Below, piece by piece: positions 7,356 through 15,762 of a stretch of 64,000 nucleotides of DNA. The translations under genes and the position numbers were made by a program. How positions within the stretch are numbered: the first letter of the stretch is position 1; each line of letters begins with the position of its first letter. The notes beneath the pieces are model-generated. The model saw only the letters and a program-made list of their open reading frames with translations. It had not been told where the DNA came from and ran no database searches. The DNA comes from Deltaproteobacteria bacterium (GTDB taxonomy: Bacteria > UBA10199 > JACPAL01 > JACOUP01), in the NCBI GenBank assembly GCA_016177765.1, contig JACOUP010000008.1, positions 767,165 to 831,164 on the forward strand, written 5' to 3'.

Positions 7356-8319
7356 CGATGACGTAATTGGCCAGCGCCGTCAGCGCCTCTTTTTCAATGG
7401 AAGGCTTAAAGAGGACCAGTTCCCCCTTGGCCCGTTCGACGTACCGTTTGGCCAGGTTCAGGGTGTAACTGATCCCGTCATATTTTTGGATAATACTCAC
7501 AATCTCCTTTAAATGCCCTTCCCCCACTTCCCGGGCGATCAGGGCATCTTTGATAATCCGGACCTCTTCAGACCGCGCCTTTTTGAGGGCGATAATCAGG
7601 GGCAGGGTCAATTTTCCCTCGCGGAGGTCGGTTCCTTTCAGTTTCCCGAATTTATCCTGTTCGCTCAAGTAGTCGAGGACGTCATCGGCCAGTTGGAAGG
7701 CGATTCCGAGAGAGAGCCCGTAATTCCTCAGGGCGACGGAGAATTCTTCAGAGATATTGCCAAGGATCGCCCCGACCTGACAGGCGGTAGCGATCAGAAC
7801 GGCGGTTTTATGGGTGACAATCTGCAAATAATCCTCTTCGTTGACATCCATGCTGTTGCTCTTCGCGATCTCCAGGACCTCCCCCTCGGTGGTTTCGATC
7901 ATCGCATCGGTCACCAGTTTCAGGATCTGGAGATTTTTGAGGGAGACCAGGATATCACAGGCCCGGCAGTAGAAAAAATCCCCAACGAGGACACTGACCT
8001 GATTTCCCCACCGGGCATTAGTCGAGACCTTGCCGCGGCGGAGTTCGGCGTTATCGATGACATCGTCATGAAGGAGTGAGGCGGTATGCATGAACTCCAG
8101 GGCGGCACCAGATTGGATCGCCGCCTCCCCCTGGGAACCGGCAATTCGGGCAGAGAGGAGGGTTAAGAGCGGCCGGAGCCTTTTTCCCCCGTTTTTGAGG
8201 ACATATTCGGTGACATGCCGGACAAAAGGGACGCTGGAATGGAGCTTCAGTTGCATCAGCTCTTCAACCTTTTCCAGCTCTTCCCGGACAGGGAGGGCAA
8301 TTGGGGCGAGTTCCATCAT
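7342..8319 (-). CDS. ispB: Trans-polyprenyl diphosphate synthase (IspB-like)
   Basis: Condenses farnesyl diphosphate with isopentenyl diphosphate units to make the long prenyl tail of respiratory quinones. The first Asp-rich motif is LLHDDVIDNAELRRG and the second is LADDVLDY; GGKRLRP binds substrate diphosphate. About 325 residues, typical for octaprenyl/heptaprenyl synthases. The residues before the first DDxxD are small, which suits long-chain products, though chain length cannot be read reliably. The ATG at 8319 is chosen; a TTG at 8367 would add 16 residues and run into the start of the divergent hydrolase. It ends inside a 15-bp tandem repeat. Confidence 0.88.
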   Translation of the reverse strand: MMELAPIALPVREELEKVEELMQLKLHSSVPFVRHVTEYVLKNGGKRLRPLLTLLSARIAGSQGEAAIQSGAALEFMHTASLLHDDVIDNAELRRGKVSTNARWGNQVSVLVGDFFYCRACDILVSLKNLQILKLVTDAMIETTEGEVLEIAKSNSMDVNEEDYLQIVTHKTAVLIATACQVGAILGNISEEFSVALRNYGLSLGIAFQLADDVLDYLSEQDKFGKLKGTDLREGKLTLPLIIALKKARSEEVRIIKDALIAREVGEGHLKEIVSIIQKYDGISYTLNLAKRYVERAKGELVLFKPSIEKEALTALANYVIDRNR

Positions 8320-8366
8320 GGGGGTTTTGGATAGCCCTGTGATGGGGGAGTTGTCAAAGAGAATCA

Positions 8367-9149
8367 ATGATGTTAGTTCCCCCTCTCATGCCGGCCTGTT
8401 TACTCATCCATGGTTTTACCGCTACCCCCCCCGTCATGGGGTTTCTCAAAAAATCTCTGGAAGAGGCCGGTTTTTTCACGGTGACCCCGGCCCTTGCCGG
8501 TCATGGGGGAGACTGGCAGGGGTATGAGGAGAGTGGGTGGCCGGAGTGGTATGAGTCGGTCCGTGTGGCCTATCGGGAGATGGTGGGACGGTATTCCCCC
8601 ATTTTTGTGGCCGGCCAATCGTTGGGGGGGTTGCTCTCTTTGAAGCTGGCCCTGGATGTTGGGCCGGCGATCCGTGGGGTAACCTGTCTCGCCACTCCGC
8701 TTTATCTCGACAGTTTTCTGGCCCGATTTCTCCTGCCAGTGATCTGGAAGACACCGGTCCGTGAAGTTTACCGGTTTCAGCCCAAGTTTGGGCAGGCGAG
8801 CCTTGAAGATCCCGAGGGGTTGAGGCAATTCCGCCAATGGAGCCACCCGAAAATGCCGATCCGGGCGATTGTCAGCATCCGTGAACTTCAGGACCAGCTC
8901 CGCCCGGCACTGGGGGGATTCAAAACGCCTCTTCAGGTGATCTATTCCCGGAAAGACCCGCTTATTTCCGGCAAGACGAATCGGTTTTTCCGTGAAAAGA
9001 TCCCGGCCCAAAAGGAGTTCTTGATCTTGGAGCGGTCGGGCCATATTATCTCGATGGATTACGAAAAAGAGGTGGTTGTCCGGAAAATGGTTGAATTTTT
9101 CAAGTCGCTCAGTCACAAGGAGGATTCACCCAAAGGGAGAGAGAGATGA
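8367..9149 (+). CDS. Alpha/beta hydrolase, carboxylesterase or monoacylglycerol-lipase type
   Basis: A 260-residue serine hydrolase. The oxyanion motif LIHGFTATP is near the N-terminus, the nucleophile elbow is GQSLGG, the acid is in SRKDPL and the catalytic His is in RSGHII. The arrangement matches the Est30/thermostable monoacylglycerol lipase group. It overlaps glycerol kinase by ATGA, so it may release glycerol from acylglycerols for that enzyme; this link is inferred from position only. The C-terminal DSPKG is encoded by a partial copy of the dispersed GGGTG..CACCC element. Substrate not known. Confidence 0.85.
   Translation: MMLVPPLMPACLLIHGFTATPPVMGFLKKSLEEAGFFTVTPALAGHGGDWQGYEESGWPEWYESVRVAYREMVGRYSPIFVAGQSLGGLLSLKLALDVGPAIRGVTCLATPLYLDSFLARFLLPVIWKTPVREVYRFQPKFGQASLEDPEGLRQFRQWSHPKMPIRAIVSIRELQDQLRPALGGFKTPLQVIYSRKDPLISGKTNRFFREKIPAQKEFLILERSGHIISMDYEKEVVVRKMVEFFKSLSHKEDSPKGRER
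9121..9137 (+). repeat. Partial copy of the dispersed hairpin element in the hydrolase C-terminus
   Basis: AGGATTCACCCAAAGGG matches one and a bit units of the element in the same reading frame as in ftsI and tamB (DSPKG). Confidence 0.45.
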
Positions 9150-10624
9150 AAGACCTCGTTCTTGCGATCGATCAGGGGACCACCGGCACAACGCTCCTCC
9201 TCATCAACCATGACCTCCAGATTGTGGGGAAAAAGACGAACGAGATCACCCAGTACTACCCACAGACAGGCTGGGTGGAGCATGACCCAAACGAGATCTG
9301 GGAGACCGTCCTTCGCACCCTCAAGGAGCTTCTGCAGGAAACCGGAATTTCTGCCAACCGGGTCGCCGCGATCGGGATCACGAACCAGAGGGAGACGACG
9401 ATCCTCTGGGACCGGAATCTGGGGGAGACAATCGCCCGGGCGATCGTCTGGCAGGACCGGCGAACCGCCCCGATCTGCCAGGCCTTGAAAAAGAGGGGGC
9501 TTGAAAAAAAATTTCAGAAAAAGACTGGGCTCCTGTTAGACCCCTATTTTTCAGGAACAAAGATAAAATGGCTTCTGGACAATATTGAGGGGGCCAGGGA
9601 GAAGGCGGTGCAAGGGAGTCTCGCCTTCGGGACGGTCGATTGCTATCTGGTCTATCGGTTGACCGGTGGCCGGGTCCATGTGACGGACGCCTCCAATGCC
9701 TCCCGAACCTTGCTCATGGATCTGGCGGAGGTTTCCTGGGATCCAGACCTCTTAAAAATTCTTTCCATCCCGGAAAAGATTCTCCCAAAAATTGTTTCCT
9801 GTTCGGAGGTTTATGGTCAAACCAGGGGGGTTGAAGGGTTACCGGATGGGATCCCGATTGCCGGCATGGCAGGGGACCAGCAGGCGGCACTCTTCGGCCA
9901 GGCCTGTTTCAATGCGGGGGAGGTCAAATGTACCTATGGCACCGGTTCCTTTCTGGTCATGAATACCGGCTCGAGAATCATTTCCTCCAGGAGCGGAATG
10001 TTGACAACGGTGGCCTGGAAGCTGGGGGAGGATGTTGTTTATGCCCTGGAAGGTTCCGCCTTTGTCGCCGGGGCAGCGGTTCAGTGGCTCCGGGATGGCC
10101 TGAAGATTATTAAGGAGTCGGCCGAGATTGAGGATCTCGCCTCTCAGGTCCCGGATAGCGGCGGGGTGACCTTCGTGCCGGCCCTGGTTGGTTTGGGGGC
10201 ACCGTATTGGCGGCCGGAGGCGCAAGGATTGATTAACGGCATCACCCGTGGGACGACCGCCAAACATATTGCCCGCGCCGTCCTTGAGGGGATTGCCTTT
10301 CTGCAACACGACATCCTCAAGGCGATGTCGTCGGACCTTGGTAAAAAACTAAAACTCCTCAAGGTCGATGGCGGGGCCTCGGCGAACAATCTTTTAATGC
10401 AATTTCAGGCGGACCTCTTAGGGGTTGAAATCATCCGGCCACGGATGGTGGAAACGACAGCCTTGGGGGCCGCCTTCCTGGCGGGGCTGGGAGTCGGTTT
10501 TTGGAAGGATATGGAAGACCTGGAGATCGGCTGGAAAGAAGACCGCCGGTTCCGGCCGCAGATGGATAAAAGAGAGGTGGCCCGGCACCTTGCCCGTTGG
10601 CAGGAGACGGTTAAAAAGGTGTAG
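9146..10624 (+). CDS. glpK: Glycerol kinase
   Basis: Phosphorylates glycerol to sn-glycerol 3-phosphate with ATP in the cytosol. At 492 residues it is full length for FGGY kinases. Visible landmarks are the N-terminal DQGTTGTT phosphate loop, GITNQRETTILWDR and GTVDCYLVYRLTGG (FGGY region). AGDQQAALFGQ carries the catalytic Asp, followed by GTGSFLVMNTG and the adenosine motif DGGASANNLLMQ. It is translationally coupled to the preceding lipase-like gene. No glpF or glpD lies nearby. Its stop codon is part of a palindrome shared with the convergent antiporter. Confidence 0.96.
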   Translation: MKDLVLAIDQGTTGTTLLLINHDLQIVGKKTNEITQYYPQTGWVEHDPNEIWETVLRTLKELLQETGISANRVAAIGITNQRETTILWDRNLGETIARAIVWQDRRTAPICQALKKRGLEKKFQKKTGLLLDPYFSGTKIKWLLDNIEGAREKAVQGSLAFGTVDCYLVYRLTGGRVHVTDASNASRTLLMDLAEVSWDPDLLKILSIPEKILPKIVSCSEVYGQTRGVEGLPDGIPIAGMAGDQQAALFGQACFNAGEVKCTYGTGSFLVMNTGSRIISSRSGMLTTVAWKLGEDVVYALEGSAFVAGAAVQWLRDGLKIIKESAEIEDLASQVPDSGGVTFVPALVGLGAPYWRPEAQGLINGITRGTTAKHIARAVLEGIAFLQHDILKAMSSDLGKKLKLLKVDGGASANNLLMQFQADLLGVEIIRPRMVETTALGAAFLAGLGVGFWKDMEDLEIGWKEDRRFRPQMDKREVARHLARWQETVKKV

Positions 10625-10647
10625 GGACGATTCGTGAATCGCCCTAC
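10621..10647. repeat. Palindrome supplying the stop codons of two convergent genes
   Basis: GTAGGG(A)CGATTC and GAATCGCCCTAC pair over 12 bp with one bulged A and a 2-base loop. The TAG of glpK (10622-10624) and the TAG of the antiporter (10646-10644) occupy symmetric positions in the two arms. The hairpin may also act as a two-way terminator. Confidence 0.6.
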
Positions 10648-11882
10648 AGGAAGAAAATCAGCGTGATCAGCCCGAAGACTGGCAGAAGAATCAGGCCGGA
10701 ATAGAACATGTAGCCCAGGAAAGAGGGGGTTTTAAACCCCATCTCCTCGGCGATCGCCTTCACCATAAAATTTGGTCCGTTCCCGATGTAGGAATTGGCC
10801 CCCATGAAGACCGCCCCGCAACTAATCGCCGCCAAAAGTTTTGCAGGGATGGAAATGACTTCCGGCGAGAGGTGCAACCCTTGGGCAAGCGACACAAAGG
10901 CCAGGTAAGTGGGGGCGTTATCCAACAAAGAGGAGAGCCCACCGGTCAGCCAGAAGAACTGCCAGGGTTGGGTAATCCCCGATTCGGCCCCATGTTTTTC
11001 CAAAAGGATGAGCGCCGGGACCATGGTGATAAAGATCCCCAAAAAGAGAATCGCCACCTCCTTGATTGGGTTCCAGCCAAAACCGTTTTCCTGGCGAACC
11101 AATTTTGGGGTAGTAATCAGGGAAAGTCCTGCCATCAACAGCATACCGATCTCCCTCAAAGGGGTTTGGAGAAACACGGAACCGACGACCCCCAGAAGGA
11201 AAACAAAATTCCGGACCCCTTCAATCTTAAGCGGCTGTTCCTGGATGACATCCTCAACGATATCCACAGCCGTTTCTTTGCGGTAAGCCAGGCTATCCCA
11301 GATAAAAAAAACAAGAAGGACTAACCCGACCGCCACTAGCCACTGGGGGAAGAGACGGAGGGTCCAAAAAAACGGGACGCCGCGGAGATAACCCAAAAAG
11401 AGGGGGGGGTCCCCCAGGGGTGTTAGAAGGCCGCCGATGTTACTGACCACAAAGATGAAAAAGACAGGGATGTGAAAAACATGATGCCGTTCACTATTCG
11501 TCTTGAGGAATGGCCGGACGAGGAGCATCGAGGCGCCGGTGGTCCCGATAAAATTGGCCAAGAGGGCGCCGATTGCCAGAAAGGTGGTGTTGATCGCCGG
11601 CAAGGCCCTCAGGTCACCGGTAAGCCGGATCCCCCCGGAAATGACAAAGAGAGACCCCAGGAGGATGATGAACGAGGTGTATTCGACCAGCGAGTGAAGG
11701 AGTGGGCCGGTCTGATGCGGGACAAAAATGGCCAGGACCGGCGCGGAAAAGAGGAGTGCGACAGCCAACTTATTTCTATTTTTCTCCCAAAAATGACTCG
11801 CTTTGAGGGGAAGGATGGCGATTGAGAGGAGAAGACCGGCGAATGGAAGGGCAGACCAGAGGGGAAGCGACAAGGTTTCCAT
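10644..11882 (-). CDS. Ion-transporter superfamily membrane protein, sodium:proton antiporter/citrate-transporter-like
   Basis: About 412 residues with 11-12 hydrophobic segments, in the ArsB/NhaD ion-transporter superfamily. The two internal repeat signatures are visible: GGLLTPLGDPPLFLG in the first half and the SSLLDNAPTYLA ... GANSYIGNGPNFM pair in the second. This pattern is common in proteins annotated as NhaD-like Na+/H+ antiporters, but the transported ion cannot be told from sequence. The ATG at 11882 follows TAGACA, 16 bases and TATGAT, which ends nine bases upstream, so the mRNA may be leaderless. A TTG at 11888 is the alternative start. Confidence 0.8.
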   Translation of the reverse strand: METLSLPLWSALPFAGLLLSIAILPLKASHFWEKNRNKLAVALLFSAPVLAIFVPHQTGPLLHSLVEYTSFIILLGSLFVISGGIRLTGDLRALPAINTTFLAIGALLANFIGTTGASMLLVRPFLKTNSERHHVFHIPVFFIFVVSNIGGLLTPLGDPPLFLGYLRGVPFFWTLRLFPQWLVAVGLVLLVFFIWDSLAYRKETAVDIVEDVIQEQPLKIEGVRNFVFLLGVVGSVFLQTPLREIGMLLMAGLSLITTPKLVRQENGFGWNPIKEVAILFLGIFITMVPALILLEKHGAESGITQPWQFFWLTGGLSSLLDNAPTYLAFVSLAQGLHLSPEVISIPAKLLAAISCGAVFMGANSYIGNGPNFMVKAIAEEMGFKTPSFLGYMFYSGLILLPVFGLITLIFFL

Positions 11883-11891
11883 CTTCAAAGG

Positions 11892-11919
11892 ATCATATGC
11901 GGAGAAAAGAAAATGTCTA
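11892..11919 (-). promoter_or_regulatory. Promoter of the antiporter gene
   Basis: Minus-strand TAGACA (11919-11914, 5/6 to consensus), a 16-base spacer and TATGAT (11897-11892, 5/6). The -10 ends nine bases before the ATG, and no Shine-Dalgarno intervenes. Confidence 0.6.
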
Positions 11920-11928
11920 GAACTTATC

Positions 11929-11945
11929 GGGTAAATTGTTTACCC
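11929..11945. repeat. Inverted repeat before rluB
   Basis: GGGTAAA-TTG-TTTACCC, 7-bp arms, 12 bases before the rluB ATG, in a 75-bp divergent intergenic region. A possible operator; no regulator is identified. Confidence 0.4.
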
Positions 11946-11957
11946 TAGCGAACTAAT

Positions 11958-12707
11958 ATGGAGCGCATTCAGAAAATCATCGCCGCCACCGGTCTTTGTT
12001 CCAGGCGTCAGGCCGAGGAATGGATCGAACGGGGCCGTGTCTCGGTGAATGGGGAAAAGGCGACCCTCGGGACCAAGGCTTCGATGGTCGACAAAATTCT
12101 GGTGGATGGGAAGCCGCTTTCTCCTCCCGCGGGAGAAGAATTCTGGATCCTCCACAAACCGAGAAATGTAATAGTTACCCGACGTGACCCGGAAGGAAGG
12201 ACTACGATTTACGATCTCCCTTCTGTACAGACGCACCACCGTCTGTCCCTGCTGCCGGTAGGACGACTCGATTTTGATTCCGAGGGGCTCCTCCTTTTAA
12301 CTTCACGCCGCGACCTAATCCACCGCCTGACCCACCCCCGTTTTGAGGTGCCGCGGACCTATGAGGTAAAGGTCAAGGGGGTTATTTCCAAAGAGACATT
12401 GGACCGGATTGGCCAAGGAATTCCCCTGAAAGAAGGGCCGACCAATCGTACAAAAGTCAGGTTGATGAAGATCAATCCCCATAACTGTTGGGTTGAGATC
12501 ACCCTGAAAGAGGGAAAGAATCGGGAGGTCCGCCGGATTTTTGAGGGGGTGGGTCATCCGGTCCTGCGTCTCAAACGGGTCGCCTTCGGACCGTTCCATC
12601 TGGGAGACCTCGCTGTGGGGGCAACAAGGGCCCCGACTGCCGCCGAACGCCAGACCCTGGAGAAGATGGAGAAATTCCTGGATAAAAAGCCCTCGACAAC
12701 AGACTGA
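11958..12707 (+). CDS. rluB: RsuA/RluB-family pseudouridine synthase
   Basis: Isomerises a specific uridine of rRNA to pseudouridine. Residues 1-55 form the S4 RNA-binding domain (RIQKIIAATGLCSRRQAEEWIERGRVSVNG). The catalytic motif GRLDFDSEGLLLLT holds the active Asp, and GKNREVRRIFEGVGHPVLRLKR is the C-terminal family motif. At 249 residues it fits RluB/RluE rather than the longer RluA type. Target (23S 2605 for RluB, 2457 for RluE, 16S 516 for RsuA) cannot be fixed without a tree. No Shine-Dalgarno precedes the ATG. Confidence 0.9.
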   Translation: MERIQKIIAATGLCSRRQAEEWIERGRVSVNGEKATLGTKASMVDKILVDGKPLSPPAGEEFWILHKPRNVIVTRRDPEGRTTIYDLPSVQTHHRLSLLPVGRLDFDSEGLLLLTSRRDLIHRLTHPRFEVPRTYEVKVKGVISKETLDRIGQGIPLKEGPTNRTKVRLMKINPHNCWVEITLKEGKNREVRRIFEGVGHPVLRLKRVAFGPFHLGDLAVGATRAPTAAERQTLEKMEKFLDKKPSTTD

Positions 12708-12752
12708 CTATAGGCTAGAAGCCCACCCTTCTATTCCAAAGGAGAAGGAATT

Positions 12753-14849
12753 ATGGCAGGGATTGAAAAGGTCAGGAATATCGGGATCTCCGCCCATATT
12801 GATTCGGGCAAGACGACGCTGACCGAGCGGGTTCTCTTCTACACCAAGAAGATCCACAAGATTGAGGAGGTTCGCGGCAAGTCTGGTGTCGGGGCCACGA
12901 TGGACTTCATGGACCTGGAGCGGGAGAAGGGGATCACCATCCAGTCCGCGGCGACCTATTGTGAGTGGGGGGGGTACGTAATCAACATCATTGATACCCC
13001 CGGCCATGTCGATTTTACGATTGAGGTGGAACGGGCCCTCCGTGTTTTGGACGGCGCCGTCCTTGTCCTTTGCGCCGTTTCCGGGGTGCAGAGCCAGTCG
13101 ATCACGGTCGACCGGCAGATGACCCGTTACCATGTCCCGCGCATCGCCTTTGTCAACAAGATGGACCGGGCCGGCGCCGACCCTGTTCGTTGCATGAACC
13201 AGCTTCGTGACAAACTGGGGCACAATGCCCACCTGATTGCGATGCCGATCGGGGCCGAGGACAAATTTCAGGGGGTCATTGATTTGATTGAGATGAAGGC
13301 CAATTATTATGATGGGGGCAACGGGGAGAAGGTTCGTGTAGAGGAGATTCCGGCCAACCTTCTCGGTCAGGCCAAGGGACTGCGTCATGAGCTTGTTGCC
13401 GCCGCCGCCGATTTTGACGACGAAGTGGCCCACCTTTACCTTGATGATAAAGAGGTTTCTGACGAACTCCTCCGGAAGGCAGTCCGAAAGGCGACGCTCT
13501 CGCTTAAGTTTATCCCGGTGATGATGGGCTCCGCCTACAAAAACAAGGGGGTTCAACTTCTTCTGGATGCCGTTGGCCATTATTTACCGAATCCTGCTGA
13601 GTCTCACAATGAGGCTCATGACCAGAGAAAAAACGAGGAAAAAGTGGTGTTGCAGTCAGTCCCCGAAAAACCGTTTGTCGGTCTCGCCTTTAAGCTGGAA
13701 GACGGGCGGTTCGGCCAGCTGACCTATATGAGGATTTATCAGGGAAAGGTGTCGAAGGGAGATTTTATCGTCAATTCCATGAACGAACGGAAGGTCAAGA
13801 TCCCGCGGCTCGTCCGGATGCATGCCGATGAGATGCATGACATCTCGACGGCCAGTGCCGGCGACATCGTGGCGATGTTTGGCGTCGATTGTGCCTCAGG
13901 GGATACCTTTACCGATGGGACCATCCGGTACACCATGACCTCCATGCATGTGCCGAACCCGGTTATTTCTTTGGCGGTGGCGCCGAAGGAAAAAGCGGCC
14001 TCGGCCAATTTTTCCAAGGCGTTGAACCGGTTCTCCCGTGAGGACCCGACCTTTCGGGTTCACCGGGATGAAGAGTCCGCCCAGACGATCATCTCCGGGA
14101 TGGGGGAGTTGCACCTGGAGATCTATATCGAGCGGATGAAGAGGGAATATGCCTGCGAGGTGATCGCCGGCAAGCCGCAGGTCGCCTTCCGCGAGACGAT
14201 CACGCAGAAGACAGATTTCATGTACCAGCACAAAAAACAGACTGGTGGGGCCGGACAGTATGCCAAGATAGGCGGTTATTTTGAGCCGCTCCCGCCCGAT
14301 GCGGCAACGACCTATGAATTTGTCGATGATATTGTCGGGGGTCGAATCCCGCGTGAATTTATTCCCGCCTGCGACAAGGGTTTCCAGGAACAGTTGAAAA
14401 AAGGGCTTCTGATCGGGTTTCAGGTTGTCGGCTTTCGGGCGGTGATTAACGACGGCGCTTACCACGATGTCGACTCCTCCGAAATGGCCTTTAAAATTTG
14501 CGCGATGACGGCGGTCCGTGAATTTTATCACCAGTGTCGGCCGATTGTCTTGGAGCCGATCATGCGGCTTCAGACCCAGGCCCCCGAAGAGTTTCAGGGG
14601 TCTGTGGTGGGGCAGATCAACCAGCGCCGCGGCCTGATCTTAAGCACGGCGACGGTCAACAAGTATGTCCAGGTGGATGCCGAGGTCCCGCTCTCGGAGA
14701 TGTTTGGTTATTCCACCGATCTGCGCGGCAGTACGCAAGGGAAGGGGGAATTCCAGATGGAATTTTTGAAATATGCCCCGGTCCCCAGAAACGTACAAGA
14801 AGTCTTGGTGAAACAGTATCAGGATAAAAGGGCAGCGGAGAATAAATAA
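12753..14849 (+). CDS. fusA: Translation elongation factor G, mitochondrial EF-G1-like
   Basis: The GTPase that moves tRNAs and mRNA through the ribosome; 698 residues. G1 is [10 protein letters not shown]2 lies in [11 protein letters not shown]3 is DTPGHVDF and G4 is NKMD. Domain IV and V motifs follow ([29 protein letters not shown]). AHIDSGKTT instead of the usual bacterial [27 protein letters not shown] and [13 protein letters not shown] are features of mitochondrial EF-G1 and its bacterial relatives. It stands apart from str operon genes (no rpsL, rpsG or tuf), so a second, canonical EF-G may exist elsewhere. A good ribosome site (AAAGGAGAAGGAATT) precedes the ATG. Confidence 0.95.
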   Translation: MAGIEKVRNIGISAHIDSGKTTLTERVLFYTKKIHKIEEVRGKSGVGATMDFMDLEREKGITIQSAATYCEWGGYVINIIDTPGHVDFTIEVERALRVLDGAVLVLCAVSGVQSQSITVDRQMTRYHVPRIAFVNKMDRAGADPVRCMNQLRDKLGHNAHLIAMPIGAEDKFQGVIDLIEMKANYYDGGNGEKVRVEEIPANLLGQAKGLRHELVAAAADFDDEVAHLYLDDKEVSDELLRKAVRKATLSLKFIPVMMGSAYKNKGVQLLLDAVGHYLPNPAESHNEAHDQRKNEEKVVLQSVPEKPFVGLAFKLEDGRFGQLTYMRIYQGKVSKGDFIVNSMNERKVKIPRLVRMHADEMHDISTASAGDIVAMFGVDCASGDTFTDGTIRYTMTSMHVPNPVISLAVAPKEKAASANFSKALNRFSREDPTFRVHRDEESAQTIISGMGELHLEIYIERMKREYACEVIAGKPQVAFRETITQKTDFMYQHKKQTGGAGQYAKIGGYFEPLPPDAATTYEFVDDIVGGRIPREFIPACDKGFQEQLKKGLLIGFQVVGFRAVINDGAYHDVDSSEMAFKICAMTAVREFYHQCRPIVLEPIMRLQTQAPEEFQGSVVGQINQRRGLILSTATVNKYVQVDAEVPLSEMFGYSTDLRGSTQGKGEFQMEFLKYAPVPRNVQEVLVKQYQDKRAAENK

Positions 14850-15238
14850 TGGGCACCTTTGAAGCGGTTTTCGCGGAATTGCGTCTCCTCCAGTCGCACC
14901 TCAAGGCGGCGGGTAACAGGATCTGGTATCTCAAGGAGGCCCTGGCGCTGGCCCATCAACAAGGCCAAAAAGAAACCGACTTTCTCCCCCGCCGGCTGAT
15001 TGTCCTCAAAAGGGAGGAACAGTTGAAGATGGAACGGCTGCTCCATCAGTTGAATCAGCTCATTTCCACCCGGTTGGACAGTACCTTTATCGCGTTGGAT
15101 CCGACCGATGACCTCAAGACCGTAAACGGTATCCGCCAAACAATCCGATACATCCGAAACGCCTTTGCCGAAGACCTTTCGCTGGATATCACCCTTGCCC
15201 GCTTGAACTCGACCCTGCCAGGCTCTTTGAAGGACTAA
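14849..15238 (+). CDS. Hypothetical helical protein downstream of EF-G
   Basis: 129 residues, translationally coupled to EF-G by a TAATG overlap. It appears mostly alpha-helical, with heptad-like runs (LLQSHLKAAGNRIWYLKEALALAH, here cited in part by position 13-36) and no signal peptide or membrane segment. No family recognised. A strong terminator follows its stop, so it is the last gene of the operon. Confidence 0.6.
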   Translation: MGTFEAVFAELRLLQSHLKAAGNRIWYLKEALALAHQQGQKETDFLPRRLIVLKREEQLKMERLLHQLNQLISTRLDSTFIALDPTDDLKTVNGIRQTIRYIRNAFAEDLSLDITLARLNSTLPGSLKD

Positions 15239-15252
15239 CGATTCAGACAATA

Positions 15253-15300
15253 AAAAACCGCTCCAGGAAGGGTGCCTCACCCAATACTGGAGCGGTTTTT
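15253..15300. terminator. Bidirectional terminator between the EF-G operon and cspA
   Basis: AAAAACCGCTCCAG (15253-15266) pairs perfectly with CTGGAGCGGTTTTT (15287-15300), with A and T tracts on both sides so it works on both strands. Its loop holds a second hairpin, GGGTG-CCT-CACCC, which matches the arms of the dispersed element. Confidence 0.88.
15269..15283. repeat. Dispersed element copy in a terminator loop
   Basis: AAGGGTGCCTCACCC has the same arms and leading AAG as the units inside genes, with a different 3-base loop. Confidence 0.4.
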
Positions 15301-15321
15301 ATCGCACTTTAAAGTTCTAGG

Positions 15322-15531
15322 TTAGACCTTAGTGACTTCAGTGGCATGCTCTCCCTTGGGACCCTGGCCGACATTGAACTCGACCTGTTGACCTTCGGAG
15401 AGAGACTTGTAACCATCTCCCATAATGGCCGTGTGATGGACAAAGAGATCCTTGCCACCATCCTCAGGGGTGATAAAACCATACCCCTTGCTGTCATTGA
15501 ACCATTTGACGGTTCCTTTTTTCTTGGACAT
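15322..15531 (-). CDS. cspA: Cold-shock-domain protein
   Basis: A 69-residue single cold-shock domain that binds single-stranded RNA and DNA and melts mRNA structure. RNP1 is KGYGFITP and RNP2 is DLFVHH, with the aromatic surface residues intact. AAGAAGGAGGACG provides a strong ribosome site before the ATG. The 231 bp between its start and the next gene probably hold its promoter and a long 5' leader, as is usual for csp genes; I could not fix the promoter. It shares a bidirectional terminator with the convergent EF-G operon. Confidence 0.95.
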   Translation of the reverse strand: MSKKKGTVKWFNDSKGYGFITPEDGGKDLFVHHTAIMGDGYKSLSEGQQVEFNVGQGPKGEHATEVTKV

Positions 15532-15762
15532 AAACGTCCTCCTTCTTTTATTGCGGTAGTGCCTTGGGCAACGGAAGGGTTGAGGCGAAATGCCTCGAGG
15601 GGAGCTCTTGACTCACCACTGTCATTTTAAGACCCTACGTACTCCAGTACTACAACGCTTTGACAAGAAGGAGGATAGGGGATTTGCCAAAGGTTGGCAA
15701 GTGGTTTTTTTTACCCTTTTTTAAGGCAACTTTTCAAGGCGATCGGCGAAATGAGGGGTACC

